Notes under the pieces: model-generated
Database searches by the model: none
Seen by the model: only the letters and a program-made list of their open reading frames with translations
What the model was told of the DNA's origin: nothing
Made by a program: the position numbers and the translations under genes
Part shown: one piece after another, positions 1 to 8,812 of the stretch
How positions within the stretch are numbered: the stretch's first letter is position 1
Layout: every line of letters begins with the position of its first letter
From: Flintibacter sp. KGMB00164
GTDB lineage: Bacteria; Bacillota; Clostridia; Oscillospirales; Oscillospiraceae
Length of the DNA stretch: 64,000 nucleotides
Reading direction: 5' to 3'
Assembly: GCF_008727735.1 (NCBI RefSeq)
Contig: NZ_CP044227.1
Location: 558,001 to 622,000, forward strand

Positions 1-981
1 ACTTTTGCCTCCAACGTGGACCGCATCCAGCAGATCATCGATGTAGCCTCCCGCTATGGCCGGAAGGTAGCGGTCACTGGCCGTTCTATGGAGAATATTA
101 TGAAGGTCTCCACGGAACTGGGCTATATGAATATCCCCGACGGAGTCCTGATGGATCTAAACCACATTAAATCTCTGCCGAAGAATAAGGTATGTATCAT
201 TACCACTGGCAGCCAGGGCGAGACCATGTCGGCTCTGAGCCGTATGGCTTTCTCCACCCACCGCCAGGTAGATATCCAGCCCGGCGACCGGATCATTATC
301 TCTGCCTCTGCCATTCCGGGCAATGAGAACTCCATCGGCAACGTCATTAACGAGCTCTACCGCAAGGGCGCGGAGGTTCTCAATGAGCGGGAGCGCGCCC
401 TGCACGTCTCCGGCCACGCCTGCCAGGAGGAGTTGAAGATCATTCACGCTCTGGTCAAGCCCAAGTACTTCATTCCCGTCCACGGCGAGCAGCGCATGCT
501 GCAGATCCACGCCAAGCTGGCCTGTGAAGTGGGCATGGATCCCCGGAACGTGATCATCAGCGATATTGGCCGGGTCATTGAGTTTACGGCCAAGGGGTGC
601 AAGCTGGCTGGTACCGTTACTGCGGGCAAGGTGTTCGTGGATGGCTCCGGCGTAGGCGATGTGGGCAGCGTGGTTCTGCGTGACCGCCGCCATCTGGCCG
701 AGGACGGTATGGTAGTGGTAGTGGCCGCCATGTCCGGGGAGGACGGCGCTCTGGTATCCGGTCCGGATATCATCACCCGTGGTTTTGTATATGTAAAGGA
801 GTCCGAAGGACTGATGGAGGAGCTGCGCCAGGTGGCGTTGGACTCCATTCTCAGCGTAGATATCCGCTACGCCACCGACTGGTCGGCCATCAAGCAGACC
901 ATCAAGGGCGACCTGTCCAACTACCTTTATAAAAAGACAAAGCGTTCTCCCATGATCCTGCCTGTGATCATGGAAGTCTAA
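1..981 (+). CDS. rnj: Ribonuclease J, C-terminal part (5' end outside window)
   Basis: The frame is open from base 1 to a TAA at 979-981, giving about 326 residues of an enzyme usually 550-600 long, so the N-terminal metallo-beta-lactamase half is missing. RNase J is a cytoplasmic 5'-3' exonuclease and endonuclease for RNA decay and 16S/mRNA processing. Seen here are the beta-CASP region with the TTGSQGE motif, the SASAIPGNE motif, the VSGHACQEELK metal-site histidine motif and PVHGEQRML, followed by the C-terminal domain ending in PVIMEV. No start or promoter can be judged. A hairpin repeat begins two bases after the stop. Confidence 0.93.
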   Translation, partial: TFASNVDRIQQIIDVASRYGRKVAVTGRSMENIMKVSTELGYMNIPDGVLMDLNHIKSLPKNKVCIITTGSQGETMSALSRMAFSTHRQVDIQPGDRIIISASAIPGNENSIGNVINELYRKGAEVLNERERALHVSGHACQEELKIIHALVKPKYFIPVHGEQRMLQIHAKLACEVGMDPRNVIISDIGRVIEFTAKGCKLAGTVTAGKVFVDGSGVGDVGSVVLRDRRHLAEDGMVVVVAAMSGEDGALVSGPDIITRGFVYVKESEGLMEELRQVALDSILSVDIRYATDWSAIKQTIKGDLSNYLYKKTKRSPMILPVIMEV

Positions 982-982
982 C

Positions 983-1047
983 CTACTTTTTTCGAGAAAA
1001 AAGTAGGCAAAAAAGCTTCCTGCGAAACTTCGTTTCGCCTCATAAAG
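983..1047 (+). repeat. Double-hairpin dispersed element, copy A
   Basis: Starts immediately after the RNase J stop. Hairpin 1 is CCTACTTTTTT-CGAG-AAAAAAGTAGG (983-1008). It is followed by CAAAAAAGCTT and hairpin 2, GCGAAAC-TTC-GTTTCGC (1022-1038). The same order of parts follows stop codons at 45047 and 63002. Hairpin 1 may serve as a terminator; what the whole element does is unknown. Confidence 0.7.
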
Positions 1048-1100
1048 CCCTCCTGCAAGGAGTTCCTCCGCCCGAAAGCGCAGGAATAAAATGAAATTCC

Positions 1101-1228
1101 GTCATTTCCGGCGACATGTGCGTCGGAAATGACACATCTCATGAAAGGTGGGCCGACTTTTCCGTAAGGAATCGAGGCTCACCTTTCATGTATCCCCTCT
1201 CGAAAAAGTGGCGCAGCCATTTTTTCGA
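1101..1228. repeat. Chain of three imperfect hairpins
   Basis: Three consecutive inverted repeats are seen. The first is 1101-1133 (GTCATTTCCG / CGGAAATGAC). The second is 1140-1190 (CATGAAAGGTGGGCC / GGCTCACCTTTCATG, one mismatch). The third is about 1204-1228 (GAAAAAGTGGC-GCA-GCCATTTTTTC). No convincing gene is visible between 982 and 1552. Short open frames here lack ribosome sites and known motifs. Confidence 0.55.
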
Positions 1229-1277
1229 AAAAAAGCCCCTGGGTGTACGCGTACGAGCAACACCCAGGGGCTTTTTG
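1229..1277. terminator. Bidirectional Rho-independent terminator
   Basis: AAAAAGCCCCTGGGTG pairs with CACCCAGGGGCTTTTT across a 14-base loop. There is a T-run on each strand, so it can stop transcription both ways. It stands in the place of the hairpin found upstream of the other SLH genes. Confidence 0.85.
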
Positions 1278-1295
1278 CCATATTTGAAGGGGTAT

Positions 1296-1317
1296 GTCCA
1301 CCAAAACTTCTACCAAT
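1296..1317 (+). repeat. Degenerate pair of GTCTACC-type repeats
   Basis: GTCCACCAAAA followed by TTCTACCAAT resembles the paired GTCTACCAAAT repeats upstream of the other five SLH genes. It has the same position relative to the preceding hairpin, but with substitutions and no triple repeat upstream. It looks like a decayed copy. Confidence 0.35.
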
Positions 1318-1501
1318 TTGGGCCGATTTTACTCCTCCGCAAAAAAAGCAGGTATAAAACCGAGAAAGCTGGGCACAGTGCCCAAAAGGAAAAATCCTCC
1401 AAGAACATTTTCGGGGAAAAAGCCCATGGAAATCCTCAAAAGGCCGCATTGTAACAATTCTGACGCAATGTTACGGTTGTGTTACACTTGATCAAAACCC
1501 G

Positions 1502-1530
1502 TTGACGAACCGGGTTCGATGGAGTATGAT
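1502..1530 (+). promoter_or_regulatory. Sigma-A type promoter of the first SLH gene
   Basis: TTGACG (1502-1507), a 17-base spacer, then TATGAT (1525-1530). This predicts a transcript start near 1537 and a leader of about 105 bases. It is better matched to consensus than anything visible upstream of the other five SLH genes. Confidence 0.7.
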
Positions 1531-1552
1531 ACGTGTACAGGCAAGGGGAGTT

Positions 1553-1641
1553 ATGCTTTGCGATTTTGGCAAAAAAGTTCGCTTTTTGGCCAATATTTAG
1601 GAGAAAACAATCCTTCCTGAATAAAAAAGGAGGAATTTCCA
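1553..1641 (+). promoter_or_regulatory. Conserved SLH leader 1: uORF, hairpin and masked ribosome site
   Basis: A 15-codon open frame (1553-1600, MLCDFGKKVRFLANI) follows AGGGG at usable spacing. Inside it, GGCAAAAAAG-TTCG-CTTTTTGGCC forms a hairpin with a UUCG loop. Downstream, TCCTTCC (1611-1617) can pair with the ribosome site AAGGAGGA (1627-1634). The same layout precedes all six SLH genes. A ribosome ending the uORF would sit close to the masking arm, so translational attenuation is possible. That role is inference; the sequence conservation is seen. Confidence 0.6.
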
Positions 1642-4506
1642 ATGAGAAACCTGAAGCGTGCTCTCAGCCTGCTCCTGTCCTCTACCATGGTTCTTGGTAT
1701 GCTGGTCATGGGCGGCAGCGCTGAGAGCTACAAGGACGTTGATCGTGCTGACAATCAGGAAGCCATCGAGGTCCTGCAGGCTGTGGGCATCATGACTGGT
1801 GACGAGAACGGAAACTTTAATCCCGATAAGACTGTCACCCGTAATGAGATGGCTGTCATCATGTCCCAGCTCCTGAACCTGGACTACGACTACTATCGTG
1901 GTACCAATCCCTTTACCGACGTGCCCGATTGGGCCGCCCCCTACGTGGCCGCTTGTGCCGCCGAGGGTGTTGTTGCCGGTATTGGTAACGGTCTGTATGG
2001 CGGAAACAATACTGTTACTGCCGCTCAGGCCAGCCTGATGATTATGAAGGCTCTGGGTTACTTCCAGAACGCCGAGGACTTCGGTTCTGACTGGCAGGTT
2101 GCTACCATCCGTCAGGCCTCTTACATTGATCTGTTTGATGGCATTAACGCCAACGCCGAGACCGCTCTGACCCGTAACCAGATCGCTCAGTTGGTGCTGA
2201 ATGGCCTGAAGTCCGATATGGTGTACTTCACCGGCGACATGGGTATCCAGATCGGTGATGTGACTGTCGGCTACAAGGGCGAGTACACTGTTCGCACCAG
2301 CTCTGACAAAAAGTACAACACTCTGGTTGGCGGTACCACTGACATCGTTGCCAGTGACAAGTACACCATCCAGCTGGGTGAGGAGCTGTACAACGGCAAG
2401 CTGACCGAGCGTTCCGCTACCGATGCTTTTGAGCGTCCCGCCACTACCTGGCGTTACGACAACTCCGACATCGGCACCTACGCTGATGAGCCCGATGCTT
2501 CCTACACCGCTGGTGTGAAGATTGGCACCATCTACAATGACCTGGGCCTGACCAAGGGCATTGCTGATGAGGATACCACCGTCTATGAGGACGGCCGTCT
2601 GGTTGATGGCCTGACCCACGACGCTTGGACCAAGTATGACATCGTGAAGGGCCAGACCGCCAAAATCGGCGGCAACGGCGCCCTGACCGAGGTTTACTAC
2701 AATGATGAGGACAACACCGCCACTATCATTGTTAGCAACACCTATGTAGCTAAGGTCAATGCTGCTTATGCTGAGACCAGCACCCGTGACGCTTATGTCA
2801 CCCTGAATGTGGCTGACAACTTCACCGGCCCTGGCGGCACCTTCGAGACCGATGAGTTCGCCAAGGACGACATCGTGGCCTACACCTACTCCTACAAGTC
2901 CGGCGACACTGGCGTGCAGTCCATGAAGCTGACCGAGAAGGTTGCTGGCACCATGAGCACCTACACCACCACCGGTTCCGTCACCGTTGCTGGCACCAAG
3001 TACGACGCCAACACCGCTTCTGCCACTAAGATCGCTGGCTATATCCCCACTGTGGATAAGAGCCAGGAAGTCGCTGTGTACCTGGACGAGTACGGCTATG
3101 CTCTGTATGTTGACGCCGACACCGATGTTCAGTATGCTGTTATCCTGAACTACAATGCTACCGCTGGTGACTGGAACGACACTGCTAAGGCCAAGCTGCT
3201 GTTTACCGACGGTACTGTGAAGACTGTCGAGGTCAAGATGAACAGTGTTGTTGAGGGTAGCGCTCTGTTTGATGGCTTCTCCAGCAACAAGATCAGCGCT
3301 GGTGATATCGTAGCCTACACTGTGGATAGTGACGAGGTCTATACTCTGACCTTGAAGGCTGATACCGCCTACGCCACTAAGGCTTCTTCTTCCTCCAGCC
3401 CCGTTGCTCTTGTTACCAACGGCATTAACTCCCTGGATGTTGATCCCGCTGACAAGGGTGGCATCGCTGCTGCTGACACTGTAAATCGTGTAGACGGCAA
3501 GACTATCTTCCTGATCTGTGACAAGACCGGTTCTAAGGATGTCTACAGTGTGTATGAAGGCTTTGCCACTGTTCCCACTATCAAGAACAGCAATACTTCT
3601 GGCAATCAGAAGGTGGCTGTTTTTGCCGAGAAGGGCAGCAACACTCCCGCTACTGTGGTTTATATCGAGTTGGTTTCCGGTATGACCATGTCCAGCGATA
3701 ATAAGGACGTCATCTTCGTGAAGGGTAGCAATGTGGGTACTTCCTACAACACCGAGCTGGGTACCTTCTATGAGTATGATGCCTTCATCAATGGTGAGGC
3801 TACTACTATCAAGGTTGATACCAACAACCAGATCACCAGTGATGCTCTGATCTATGGTCCTCACTACAACGCTAAGGGCGTGCTGAATGGCGCTGATGCT
3901 CGCGTTAACTGGGGCACTGACACCACTACTACCACGGTGAATGGCCTGACTAAGACTTACGGCACTGACTCTGTGGTGAACGATGTCATCAAGCTGGGCA
4001 ACACCCACTATGCTTACAATAGTGACGTCAATGTGTACTTCGTAACTGTTGACGGCGAGCTGGTGAAGAGCGACATCACCGCTATCTCTGAGGACAGCAA
4101 CGATCAGGTCTACCTCAAGGTTGACGACAAGGGTCTGCTGACCGACGTTTATGTCCGTGTGGTGGACACTCCTGAGACTGTAAACCCCGGCACTGACTAC
4201 AACATGACCAGCAAGGTGGTTCGCAAGACCGGTGATGGCAGTAGCTTCGCTGTTACCTTCACCACTGCCAATGCTCTGTCTGCTACTGACAAGATCAAGG
4301 TGACTATTACCAAGAAGAACGCCTCCGAGGGCGACGCTTTGGTTGGTACCAGCGCTATGATCACCGCCACTGCTGCTACCACTCAGAACGTGAACACTGG
4401 CATTGCTTTCGCCACTGCTGGTAACTATGTTGCTGAGATCGTCGTGTATAATGCTGCCGGTGAGGTTATTGCTTCCGGCACTACTGCTGTCACCTATGTT
4501 GCTTAA
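1642..4506 (+). CDS. SLH-domain surface protein 1 (class I core)
   Basis: 954 residues starting at ATG eight bases after AAGGAGG. Residues 1-27 are a signal peptide with basic start, hydrophobic core and probable cleavage after GGSA. Three SLH repeats follow at about 31-75 (ending in TRNE), 92-137 and 150-205. These normally bind pyruvylated wall polysaccharide, which would place the protein in the S-layer or outer wall. Residues from about 210 to the end are Thr/Val/Asp-rich, probably beta-sheet, with no family I recognise. Core landmarks (YTVRTSS, NTYVAKVN, FETDEFAKDDIVAY) are shared with SLH proteins 4 and 6. Arg codons are almost all CGT/CGC, pointing to high expression. It converges on the small gene at 4578. 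Confidence 0.88.
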   Translation: MRNLKRALSLLLSSTMVLGMLVMGGSAESYKDVDRADNQEAIEVLQAVGIMTGDENGNFNPDKTVTRNEMAVIMSQLLNLDYDYYRGTNPFTDVPDWAAPYVAACAAEGVVAGIGNGLYGGNNTVTAAQASLMIMKALGYFQNAEDFGSDWQVATIRQASYIDLFDGINANAETALTRNQIAQLVLNGLKSDMVYFTGDMGIQIGDVTVGYKGEYTVRTSSDKKYNTLVGGTTDIVASDKYTIQLGEELYNGKLTERSATDAFERPATTWRYDNSDIGTYADEPDASYTAGVKIGTIYNDLGLTKGIADEDTTVYEDGRLVDGLTHDAWTKYDIVKGQTAKIGGNGALTEVYYNDEDNTATIIVSNTYVAKVNAAYAETSTRDAYVTLNVADNFTGPGGTFETDEFAKDDIVAYTYSYKSGDTGVQSMKLTEKVAGTMSTYTTTGSVTVAGTKYDANTASATKIAGYIPTVDKSQEVAVYLDEYGYALYVDADTDVQYAVILNYNATAGDWNDTAKAKLLFTDGTVKTVEVKMNSVVEGSALFDGFSSNKISAGDIVAYTVDSDEVYTLTLKADTAYATKASSSSSPVALVTNGINSLDVDPADKGGIAAADTVNRVDGKTIFLICDKTGSKDVYSVYEGFATVPTIKNSNTSGNQKVAVFAEKGSNTPATVVYIELVSGMTMSSDNKDVIFVKGSNVGTSYNTELGTFYEYDAFINGEATTIKVDTNNQITSDALIYGPHYNAKGVLNGADARVNWGTDTTTTTVNGLTKTYGTDSVVNDVIKLGNTHYAYNSDVNVYFVTVDGELVKSDITAISEDSNDQVYLKVDDKGLLTDVYVRVVDTPETVNPGTDYNMTSKVVRKTGDGSSFAVTFTTANALSATDKIKVTITKKNASEGDALVGTSAMITATAATTQNVNTGIAFATAGNYVAEIVVYNAAGEVIASGTTAVTYVA

Positions 4507-4522
4507 GCATTTCTGATAGCCT

Positions 4523-4559
4523 AAAAAGGAAGGAGAGCTTTGGCTCTCCTTCCTTTTTT
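4523..4559. terminator. Bidirectional terminator between SLH1 and its convergent small gene
   Basis: AAAAAGGAAGGAGAGC and GCTCTCCTTCCTTTTTT pair around TTTG, with a T-run on either strand. Confidence 0.9.
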
Positions 4560-4577
4560 ATAAGTGACTGTTATAGA

Positions 4578-5228
4578 TTAGAACTTCATCCCATAAATCT
4601 GAACTGTAGATCCGGGCAGCAGATGATAGTCTTTGATGTCATACCACAAATTCAGGGTATCCAGATGCGTGGCGCCGGGCTGCAGATGAGGGCAGGCATA
4701 GGGCTGGCGATCAGGTGCATAGAGCTGATAATTCGAAACCACACCCTCTTGGATGACGCAGACCTTTGGGGGTTCTGCCAGTACAGTAAATTCACAGATG
4801 CCAAAATTTTGCCATCCAGGCTCGTTGACGATGGGAAGATCGCCGCAGTGAGTGGAATCACCATGAGAACTTTTATACCCGGAGGTCAGGCCGTTGATGT
4901 GGAGATTGGCGGTCTGAATACTGTCGCTTCTGAGGCGGGGATAGATCAGCAGTTTGTGATATTTTGTCAAGTCGATCTCGCTCATATCAATATCCCATTT
5001 TTGGCTCTCAACTTCCAGAGTTTCCTCAAGCAGTTTGACCAGGCAGTTTGCCGCCGCGGCTACGTTGTCGCCCTCTTTTCGGGCGGAAACCTCCGCCTCC
5101 AAATCGCCAGCCTGCGCTTTTAATGCTGCATCGATTTTTGTATAACACTCATTGAACTCCTCCCTCAGTACCTCATCTTTGGCCTCCCACTGGCACAGGC
5201 CGTAGTTTTCTGTGTAATTGCTCGCCAT
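4578..5228 (-). CDS. Phage-tail-fibre-like small protein s1 (class B C-terminus)
   Basis: 216 residues from the ATG at 5228, eight bases after GGAGG; an in-frame ATG ten codons earlier lies before the ribosome site and is not used here. Residues 1-40 (MASNYTENYGLCQWEAKDEV then LREEFN...KIDAAL) are the common head of six paralogs in this window. A short probable coiled coil follows, then a class B tail: an IDLxxY motif after about residue 75 and a final LDTLNL...GSTVQIYG strand. Similar heads and tails are typical of phage or prophage tail fibres of Firmicutes, from memory of the family. There is no signal peptide, so export with the SLH partner is not obvious. Function unknown. Confidence 0.72.
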   Translation of the reverse strand: MASNYTENYGLCQWEAKDEVLREEFNECYTKIDAALKAQAGDLEAEVSARKEGDNVAAAANCLVKLLEETLEVESQKWDIDMSEIDLTKYHKLLIYPRLRSDSIQTANLHINGLTSGYKSSHGDSTHCGDLPIVNEPGWQNFGICEFTVLAEPPKVCVIQEGVVSNYQLYAPDRQPYACPHLQPGATHLDTLNLWYDIKDYHLLPGSTVQIYGMKF

Positions 5229-5264
5229 AGGTATTCCTCCTTCAAAAGTAGCGTTCATCTATGG
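5225..5264 (-). promoter_or_regulatory. Inverted repeat covering the s1 start codon
   Basis: In the mRNA sense, CCATAG (5264-5259) can pair with CTATGG (5230-5225), which contains the ATG; the GGAGG site lies in the loop. The same arrangement is found at all six small genes. Upstream (about 5280-5320) the conserved AATTACCAGTATTTG-(T/C)ATAA stretch is a likely minus-strand promoter. Confidence 0.5.
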
Positions 5265-5355
5265 CAGAAATCTGCCTGCAAGTGCATAATATTATGCAAA
5301 TACTGGTAATTGTGCCCCGTCATGCTCTTTTGCTCGCGGGATTTTTTATACCTTG

Positions 5356-5471
5356 GTCTACCGCAAGTCTACCAGATGTCTACCATAAAATCCCCGCAAT
5401 CTCTTGTCTCACAAGGGATTGCGGGGATTTTTGTTTATAAAATGGAAAGACATGTCTACCAAATGTCTACC
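5356..5471 (+). repeat. 11-bp phased GTCTACC repeats around a hairpin, upstream of SLH2
   Basis: GTCTACC begins at 5356, 5367 and 5378 (exactly 11 apart) and again at 5454 and 5465. Between them, AAATCCCCGCAATC (5388-5401) and GATTGCGGGGATTT (5417-5430) form a long hairpin followed by TTGTTT, a terminator-like structure. Another weak plus-strand hairpin lies at 5316-5340 before a T-run. Direct repeats with 11-bp spacing are what PhoB/OmpR-family regulators commonly bind. That link is inference. Confidence 0.75.
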
Positions 5472-5555
5472 AATTTAACTTTTTACTTCTATTTTCGCTA
5501 CCAAATCATTTTCTATATTGGAATATGCAACCATTTTTAATATGTAAGGGTCGTT

Positions 5556-5644
5556 ATGCTTTGCGATTTTGGTAAAAAAGTTCGCTTTTTGGCCAATATT
5601 TAGGAGAAAACACTCCTTCCTGAATAAAAAAGGAGGAATTTCCA
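5556..5644 (+). promoter_or_regulatory. Conserved SLH leader 2
   Basis: uORF 5556-5603 codes for the same 15-residue peptide as leader 1, after AGGG at five bases. It has the same UUCG-loop hairpin and a CCTTCC arm facing the AAGGAGG site. A weak promoter candidate, TTGGAA (5518-5523) with 17 bases to TATGTA (5541-5546), lies upstream. Confidence 0.6.
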
Positions 5645-8600
5645 ATGAGAAACCTGAAGCGTGCTCTCAGCCTGCTCCTGTCCTCTACCATGGTTCTTGG
5701 TATGCTGGTCATGGGCGGCAGCGCTGCGGGCTACAAGGACGTTGATGCTTCCAACGATCACCAGGAAGCCATCGAGGTCCTGCAGGCTGTCGGCGTCATG
5801 TCTGGCGTTGACAACGAGGGTAACTTTGATCCCGACGGAAGTGTTACCCGCAACCAGATGGCTGTTATCATGGCCCATCTGCTGAACCTGGACTACGATT
5901 ACTATCGTGGTACCAATCCCTTTACTGACGTGCCCGAGTGGGCTGCTCCCTACGTGGCCGCTTGTGCTGCCGAGGGCGTGATTGCCGGTATCGGCAATGG
6001 TCAGTTCGGTGGTGAGATGAAGGTCACCGCCGCTCAGGCCAGCCTGATGATCATGAAGGCTCTGGGCTATTTCCAGAACGCCGAGGACTTCGGTTCTGAC
6101 TGGCAGGTCGCCACCATCCGTCAGGCTTCCTACATCAACCTGTTTGATAAGATCGACTCCAACGCCGAGTCTGCTCTGACCCGTGGCCAGGTGGCTCAGC
6201 TGGTGCTGAATGGCCTGACCTCTGATATGGTCTACTTCACCGGTGACAAGGGCATTCAGATCGGTGATGTAACTGTGGGTTACCGCGCTGAATATACTCA
6301 GAAGACCGGTACTGCTTCTAAGTACAATACTCTGGTAAATGGCAAGACTGACATCTCCGAGCAGGGCCAGTACTACATCCAGCTGGGTGAAGAGCTCTAC
6401 GAGGGTAAGCTGGCCGTGGATCGCGATGTGGATGATTTTGGTCGTCCCACCAACGATTGGACCTACAATAAGGAAGATATCGGCTCCTACGTTAACAAGG
6501 ATCTGATGGTCGCTGAGTATACTGAGGCCTTCGAGTACGGTGATCTGTACAGCGATATTGGTGCAACTGCCGCCAAGAGCTATGATCTGTTTACTTATGT
6601 TGACGGTAAGGTTGGCTCTGTGGATCAGGATAAGATCACCAAGAATAATGACACCGACGTGCCCGATAGCGATCTGGGCGCTCTGACTCAGGTTTTCGTT
6701 GATGTTGAGGCGGAGGAAGTCTATGTGGCCACTATTAACACTTGGCTGGCCAAGGCTATCACTGACTACAACGAGACTACTGGCAAGGCTACTGTTGAGG
6801 TGTACACCGGCCGTAATTCTGACGGTACCACTGCTTCTGTAACCAAGCGTCTGTCTGACGAGGACTTTGAGATCGTCAAGGACATGGCTGAGGGCGATTT
6901 CTTCACCGTCACCATGGCTAAGGATGTTGTGAAGACCGTTGCTGAGCCCGAGGTTGTTTCCGAGGCTACTATCAGCGAGTATTCCTCCAAGCCCGATGAC
7001 GGTCAGTCCTACAAGGATGCTGTTAACGGTCGCCTGACCAAGGTTATTGCCGCTGGCACTACGTACAAGACCGCTGCTCAGGCTTGGTTTGATGCCGAGT
7101 ACCTGTATGACTACGCTGAGAAGCAGCTGGACGGCTTCACCTATGACCTGCTGCTGGATCAGTACGGTAACCTGCTGGGTATCAAGAACGTGACCTCCGA
7201 CGAGGACACCCTTTTCGTGGTTGGTTATGAGGATGGCTCCAGCTACCTGGCTGAGACCGTGGATAAGGCCCTGGTTATCTTCCCCGACGGCACTATGAAG
7301 ACCGTAGATGCCATGGAGAAGAAAGGAACTGCCAAAATCTCTAAGGGTGATGGCGACTTCCGTGTCAATGCTTGGTACGATTATACTGTCAATGCTGATG
7401 GAGTGTATGTCCTCTCTGGTCTGACTGATCGTCAGATTGCTGATGCATATAGCACCTCCGGTAAGATTGACAAAGAAAACACTACTATCGCCGCTACCGG
7501 TGCCATCAACAACACCGATGGTGTTGGTTATATCTTTGGTAACGCCGACTCCACCTATATTTCTGTAACGGCTGACGATAGCGTAGATCCTGCCCGTTCT
7601 ATCGTAGAGGTAAATGGTATCACCACTGGCATTAAAAACACCAGCATTGAGCCCGAGACCGGTTTGCAGTATGACAGTGCCGCTTTCGATGGTGCTACTG
7701 GTTACTACAATGTCTTTGCTCTGTACAACAAGTCCGGCTATGTCACCTACGCTGTGGTTATCGGCGAGGACGGCTCCATTGCCGATAAGCTGGTTTACCT
7801 GACCTCTGGTATCACTTCCAAGTACTATGACTCCACTATTAAGGAGTATGTGTACAAGTATGATGCTATCATCAACGGCGAGCCCACTGAGATCAAGTCT
7901 CTGACTCCCTTCGAGACCGATGGTACTACCGATCTGGTGAAGGATACTCTGTACAAGGCTTCCTATGACGCTGACGGCTTCGTCACCGATATGGAGAAGC
8001 ACGAGTCCAATGTGATGGATAACACCGCCGACTACAAGGCTGAGGGCTACAGCGTCAACAGCTATGCTGTGAATAGCGATGCTACCCTGACTCTGAAGGG
8101 TGCCACCCTGTATCTGCAGGAGGGTAACAACACCAACTATGCCATTCTGGACGAGAACTGCCGCTTCTACGTGAACGGTAAGGACGACAAGGACGGCAAG
8201 TACAACGAGTATGGCAACGCTTCTGCCATGCTGGCTGCCTTGGGCACCGACAACAAGGTTGACGGCGCTGGCAAGATCGTGGTCATCGCTGACAAAAACA
8301 CTGGCTATGCCACCTCCATCATCATCCTCGATGCCAAGTACACCGAGGCTGCTGTGAACCCCTCCAGCAACTATGAGTTCTGGAAGGGCGGCACCCAAAC
8401 TCAGGTCACCAGCCTAACTGGTGTCCAGATTCAGAACGGTACTATCAGTTTCACCGACAGTCTGAAGCTGGTGAACACTGTCTCTTCTAGCACCGTTGCC
8501 GCCAATCGTGTGAAGGTCACCTATGAGGTTGCTACCTGGGATACCGTTAACAACAAGTGGAATGCCTCTCAGACTGTGGAGTCTGCTACCACTGCTACTG

Positions 8601-8746
8601 TAGCCGCAGGTACTGATATCAACACTGTTTGCAGCGCTAGCCTGCCCATGGCTGATGGTGTGTCCTGCAAGGTGACGGTCACCGTTTCCTGCAATGAGCT
8701 GACTTACACCTTCCCCACCGTGGTCGTGGCCGCTCAGGTTATCTAA
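5645..8746 (+). CDS. SLH-domain surface protein 2 (class II core)
   Basis: 1033 residues; ATG follows AAAGGAGGAATTTCCA. It has a signal peptide at 1-27 and three SLH repeats in about 31-205, nearly identical to paralogs 3-5 in this part. The remainder (about 210-1033) diverges. Class II landmarks shared with proteins 3 and 5 are KTDISEQGQYYIQLGEELY, a YV..DLMV.EYT stretch near 290, and FPDGTMKTVDA. No catalytic motif is recognised. It is probably a wall-bound S-layer or adhesin subunit. The first 150 bases and the leader are almost the same as those of SLH4, although the cores belong to different classes. Codon use is strongly biased (CTG, CGT, AAG, GGT). Confidence 0.88.
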   Translation: MRNLKRALSLLLSSTMVLGMLVMGGSAAGYKDVDASNDHQEAIEVLQAVGVMSGVDNEGNFDPDGSVTRNQMAVIMAHLLNLDYDYYRGTNPFTDVPEWAAPYVAACAAEGVIAGIGNGQFGGEMKVTAAQASLMIMKALGYFQNAEDFGSDWQVATIRQASYINLFDKIDSNAESALTRGQVAQLVLNGLTSDMVYFTGDKGIQIGDVTVGYRAEYTQKTGTASKYNTLVNGKTDISEQGQYYIQLGEELYEGKLAVDRDVDDFGRPTNDWTYNKEDIGSYVNKDLMVAEYTEAFEYGDLYSDIGATAAKSYDLFTYVDGKVGSVDQDKITKNNDTDVPDSDLGALTQVFVDVEAEEVYVATINTWLAKAITDYNETTGKATVEVYTGRNSDGTTASVTKRLSDEDFEIVKDMAEGDFFTVTMAKDVVKTVAEPEVVSEATISEYSSKPDDGQSYKDAVNGRLTKVIAAGTTYKTAAQAWFDAEYLYDYAEKQLDGFTYDLLLDQYGNLLGIKNVTSDEDTLFVVGYEDGSSYLAETVDKALVIFPDGTMKTVDAMEKKGTAKISKGDGDFRVNAWYDYTVNADGVYVLSGLTDRQIADAYSTSGKIDKENTTIAATGAINNTDGVGYIFGNADSTYISVTADDSVDPARSIVEVNGITTGIKNTSIEPETGLQYDSAAFDGATGYYNVFALYNKSGYVTYAVVIGEDGSIADKLVYLTSGITSKYYDSTIKEYVYKYDAIINGEPTEIKSLTPFETDGTTDLVKDTLYKASYDADGFVTDMEKHESNVMDNTADYKAEGYSVNSYAVNSDATLTLKGATLYLQEGNNTNYAILDENCRFYVNGKDDKDGKYNEYGNASAMLAALGTDNKVDGAGKIVVIADKNTGYATSIIILDAKYTEAAVNPSSNYEFWKGGTQTQVTSLTGVQIQNGTISFTDSLKLVNTVSSSTVAANRVKVTYEVATWDTVNNKWNASQTVESATTATVAAGTDINTVCSASLPMADGVSCKVTVTVSCNELTYTFPTVVVAAQVI

Positions 8747-8773
8747 TTTTAGGTACCATTTCTGGTAACTGGA

Positions 8774-8812
8774 GGGCCCCTGGATTTTATCCGGGGGCCC
8801 TTGCTTATTTGT
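8774..8812 (+). terminator. Terminator after SLH2
   Basis: GGGCCCC-TGGATTTTATCCG-GGGGCCC followed by TTGCTTATTT. The tail runs into the stop codon of the convergent gene s2. Confidence 0.75.

Noticed and set aside
1116-1491. Short plus-strand open frames after RNase J
   Set aside because: They run across hairpins and a terminator, lack ribosome sites and read as low-complexity translations of repeats.
1553-1641. Known riboswitch class (for example c-di-GMP) in the SLH leaders
   Set aside because: None of the conserved core sequences of these classes is present; the leader is short and hairpin-plus-uORF only.
1597-4008. Very long antisense frames opposite SLH genes (also 5600-8398, 13785-16469, 27052-29802)
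   Set aside because: They result from the near absence of TTA, CTA and TCA codons in the sense genes. They have no ribosome site or recognisable protein sequence.
5356-5471. CRISPR array from regularly spaced repeats
   Set aside because: Repeats are 7 bp at 11-bp steps, no spacers of 30-40 bp and no cas genes.
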